NCBI GenBank assembly: GCA_024405235.1
Contig: JAKSPA010000009.1
Coordinates: 1-15,937 of the forward strand
Direction of reading: 5' to 3'
DNA from: Lentisphaeria bacterium
GTDB lineage: Bacteria; Verrucomicrobiota; Lentisphaeria; Oligosphaerales; Oligosphaeraceae
DNA length: 15,937 nt
Below, piece after piece: positions 14,653-15,937 of this stretch (its first letter is position 1; every line of letters begins with the position of its first letter). Below the pieces are notes generated by a model. It saw only the letters and a list, made by a program, of their open reading frames with translations. It had not been told where the DNA came from and did not search any database. Made by a program: the position numbers and the translations under genes.

Positions 14653-15937
14653 ATGGGGTGGTTTACAAGTGACAAGGAACTTCGTGAGCGCGAAGCGCAG
14701 GTTCAGGCGAAATACAATGAAATAAAGGCGATGCTTCAGAGTCAGCAGAACGAGATCACAATCAAGTTTCAGGATCTCGGCAATCTGGGGACATCGATCA
14801 TGATGCGCAGCGATCTGGAGGCGGCGTACCAGGAACAGCTGAAGAATTTGGAGACGCAGCGTTCGTCGTTGGCTGCTGCTGTTCAGACATATCAGGAGGC
14901 GGCTAGCAGGTTCATGGAGCAGGAACAGGATCTGGCGGCGCGCGAGAAGGTGATCGTCGCTCAGGAATGCGATGCGAAGGCGGCTTTTGCCACGGCGCTT
15001 GACGACCAGATGGCGCCGTTGCGTCAATTGAAGAGCGAACTGGACGCGAAGGGACAGCGTATAATTTCAATGCAGGAGGAGTTCAATAAGAATTTCGCAC
15101 TGCAGGATCAGAAGTTGCTGGAGGATTTCCGCAGGCTTGGCGCCTCCTTGAAGGAGAAATTCGATTCGCTGCAGAGTGACATGCTGAAGGAGAAGGAAGC
15201 CATAGCGCAGCGCGAGGACGGGTTGAACAAACGCGAGATGGAGCTTTCCCTCCGCGAGGCTGAGGTCCGTCAAGGGCTGACTGAAGAGCGTTCAAAGATG
15301 CTTCTTGAATTCAACGAGGCGAAGGGACGTCTTGCGCAGCAGGAAGAAGCGCTGAAGAAGATGGCGGACGAACTTTCGCAGCGTCGCATGGATCTGGAAC
15401 GTCAGGAGAGCGATCTTGCGAATCGCATAGAGGCGGTTCAGATTCGCGAGGCATCCGCGGACGCAGGTTTTGCGAAGGAGAAGGAGAGTATGCTTTCGCA
15501 GCTTCAGGAGACGCGTGACGCCACGGCCAAGAACATGGTGGAATTGCAGAAGGCGGCGAACGAGCAGTGCGACAAATTCCTTCAGGAGTGGCAGGGAGTT
15601 TTGGCGGAGGCGCGCACGAAGATGCTTGAGGGGCTTACTGCTGATGTGCAGGAGCGCCGCGCCTCCATGTCTGCTGAATCACAGGCGCTTGTTCAGCAGA
15701 AGAACGAGTTGCTTCAGCGTGAACAGGAACTCCTGAAGCGGGAGAACGAGATACAGGTCGCGCAGACGACGATTGCCAACGCCGTCGGGTCAAGTTACGG
15801 CGGAACATTCTCGACGACGACCGCGGATGCGGTGAAGTTCAGCGACGAGGTGCCCGGGCAATATGTCTTTGACGGGGAAGGCGCAGAATCATTTTTGTGC
15901 GAGAAGTTTAGTATGAGATGCTTTAGCCTATACAGTC
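14653..15937 (+). CDS. Long coiled-coil protein of unknown function (partial, N-terminal 428 codons)
   Basis: I do not recognise this gene. The frame is open from ATG 14653 to the right edge; AGGAGG (14640-14645) seven bases upstream is the best ribosome site in the window. From about residue 8 to 385 the protein is almost unbroken charged helix rich in Gln, Glu, Lys, Arg, Leu and Ala, with heptad spacing and no prolines over long runs, as in a long coiled coil. Motifs such as REDGLNKREMELSLREAEV and QREQELLKRENEI recur as a REx2-3LxxRExE pattern. It begins MGWFTSDKEL, with no signal peptide or membrane segment. At about 388 the character changes (SSYGGTFSTTTADAVKFSDEVPG) and a non-coiled segment with aromatic residues and two cysteines starts, presumably a folded domain whose identity is cut off. 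It lies after the yebC terminator, so it should have its own promoter at 14540-14640; I see no convincing boxes there. It could be a cytoskeletal, scaffold or SMC-like protein. Confidence 0.8.
   Translation, partial: MGWFTSDKELREREAQVQAKYNEIKAMLQSQQNEITIKFQDLGNLGTSIMMRSDLEAAYQEQLKNLETQRSSLAAAVQTYQEAASRFMEQEQDLAAREKVIVAQECDAKAAFATALDDQMAPLRQLKSELDAKGQRIISMQEEFNKNFALQDQKLLEDFRRLGASLKEKFDSLQSDMLKEKEAIAQREDGLNKREMELSLREAEVRQGLTEERSKMLLEFNEAKGRLAQQEEALKKMADELSQRRMDLERQESDLANRIEAVQIREASADAGFAKEKESMLSQLQETRDATAKNMVELQKAANEQCDKFLQEWQGVLAEARTKMLEGLTADVQERRASMSAESQALVQQKNELLQREQELLKRENEIQVAQTTIANAVGSSYGGTFSTTTADAVKFSDEVPGQYVFDGEGAESFLCEKFSMRCFSLYS

Noticed and set aside
1..15937. tRNA or rRNA genes, CRISPR arrays, insertion sequences or prophage
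   Set aside because: No cloverleaf with TTCRANY arm, no regularly spaced repeats, no transposase or integrase motifs, and no long terminal inverted repeats were seen.

Overview
The window reads as ordinary chromosome of a Gram-negative bacterium of moderate GC content using the standard bacterial code. RecBC, a DsbD-type electron carrier and YebC support this. The phylum cannot be fixed from the sequence. The TIM-barrel epimerase style would fit the PVC group, for example Lentisphaerota, but that is only a guess. Shine-Dalgarno sites vary: strong before the coiled-coil gene, present before yebC, the epimerase and dsbD, and absent before recB and recC.

Layout. Positions 1-6463 hold a minus-strand recombination/repair operon, recC then recB. 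RecB runs off the left edge, so recD cannot be seen. A 241-bp divergent AT-rich region follows. Positions 6705-9845 hold a plus-strand purine salvage pair: adenine deaminase, then an AzgA/NCS2-type purine permease. Between the two lies a short leader with its own ribosome-binding site, a tiny overlapping reading frame and a hairpin. A 147-bp convergent gap (9846-9992) carries three consecutive inverted repeats. Positions 9993-13515 are a tight minus-strand cluster transcribed leftwards: sugar-phosphate isomerase/epimerase-like TIM barrel, RluA-family pseudouridine synthase, Nudix hydrolase and dsbD. The last two overlap by 7 bases. A 201-bp divergent region leads to plus-strand yebC (13717-14484) with a clear rho-independent terminator. 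A long coiled-coil protein of unknown function then runs off the right edge.

How the genes fit together. RecBC is the double-strand-break resection helicase/nuclease. The deaminase and permease together would import a purine and convert adenine to hypoxanthine. The Nudix/DsbD pair could both serve oxidative-damage control, but the cluster may be only co-transcription. The least explained elements are the edge coiled-coil protein, the leader before the permease, the shortened DsbD C-terminus and the enlarged RecC C-terminus. I did not find a clearly new multi-gene system inside the window. The best candidate for one would begin at the coiled-coil gene and lie mostly outside the window.
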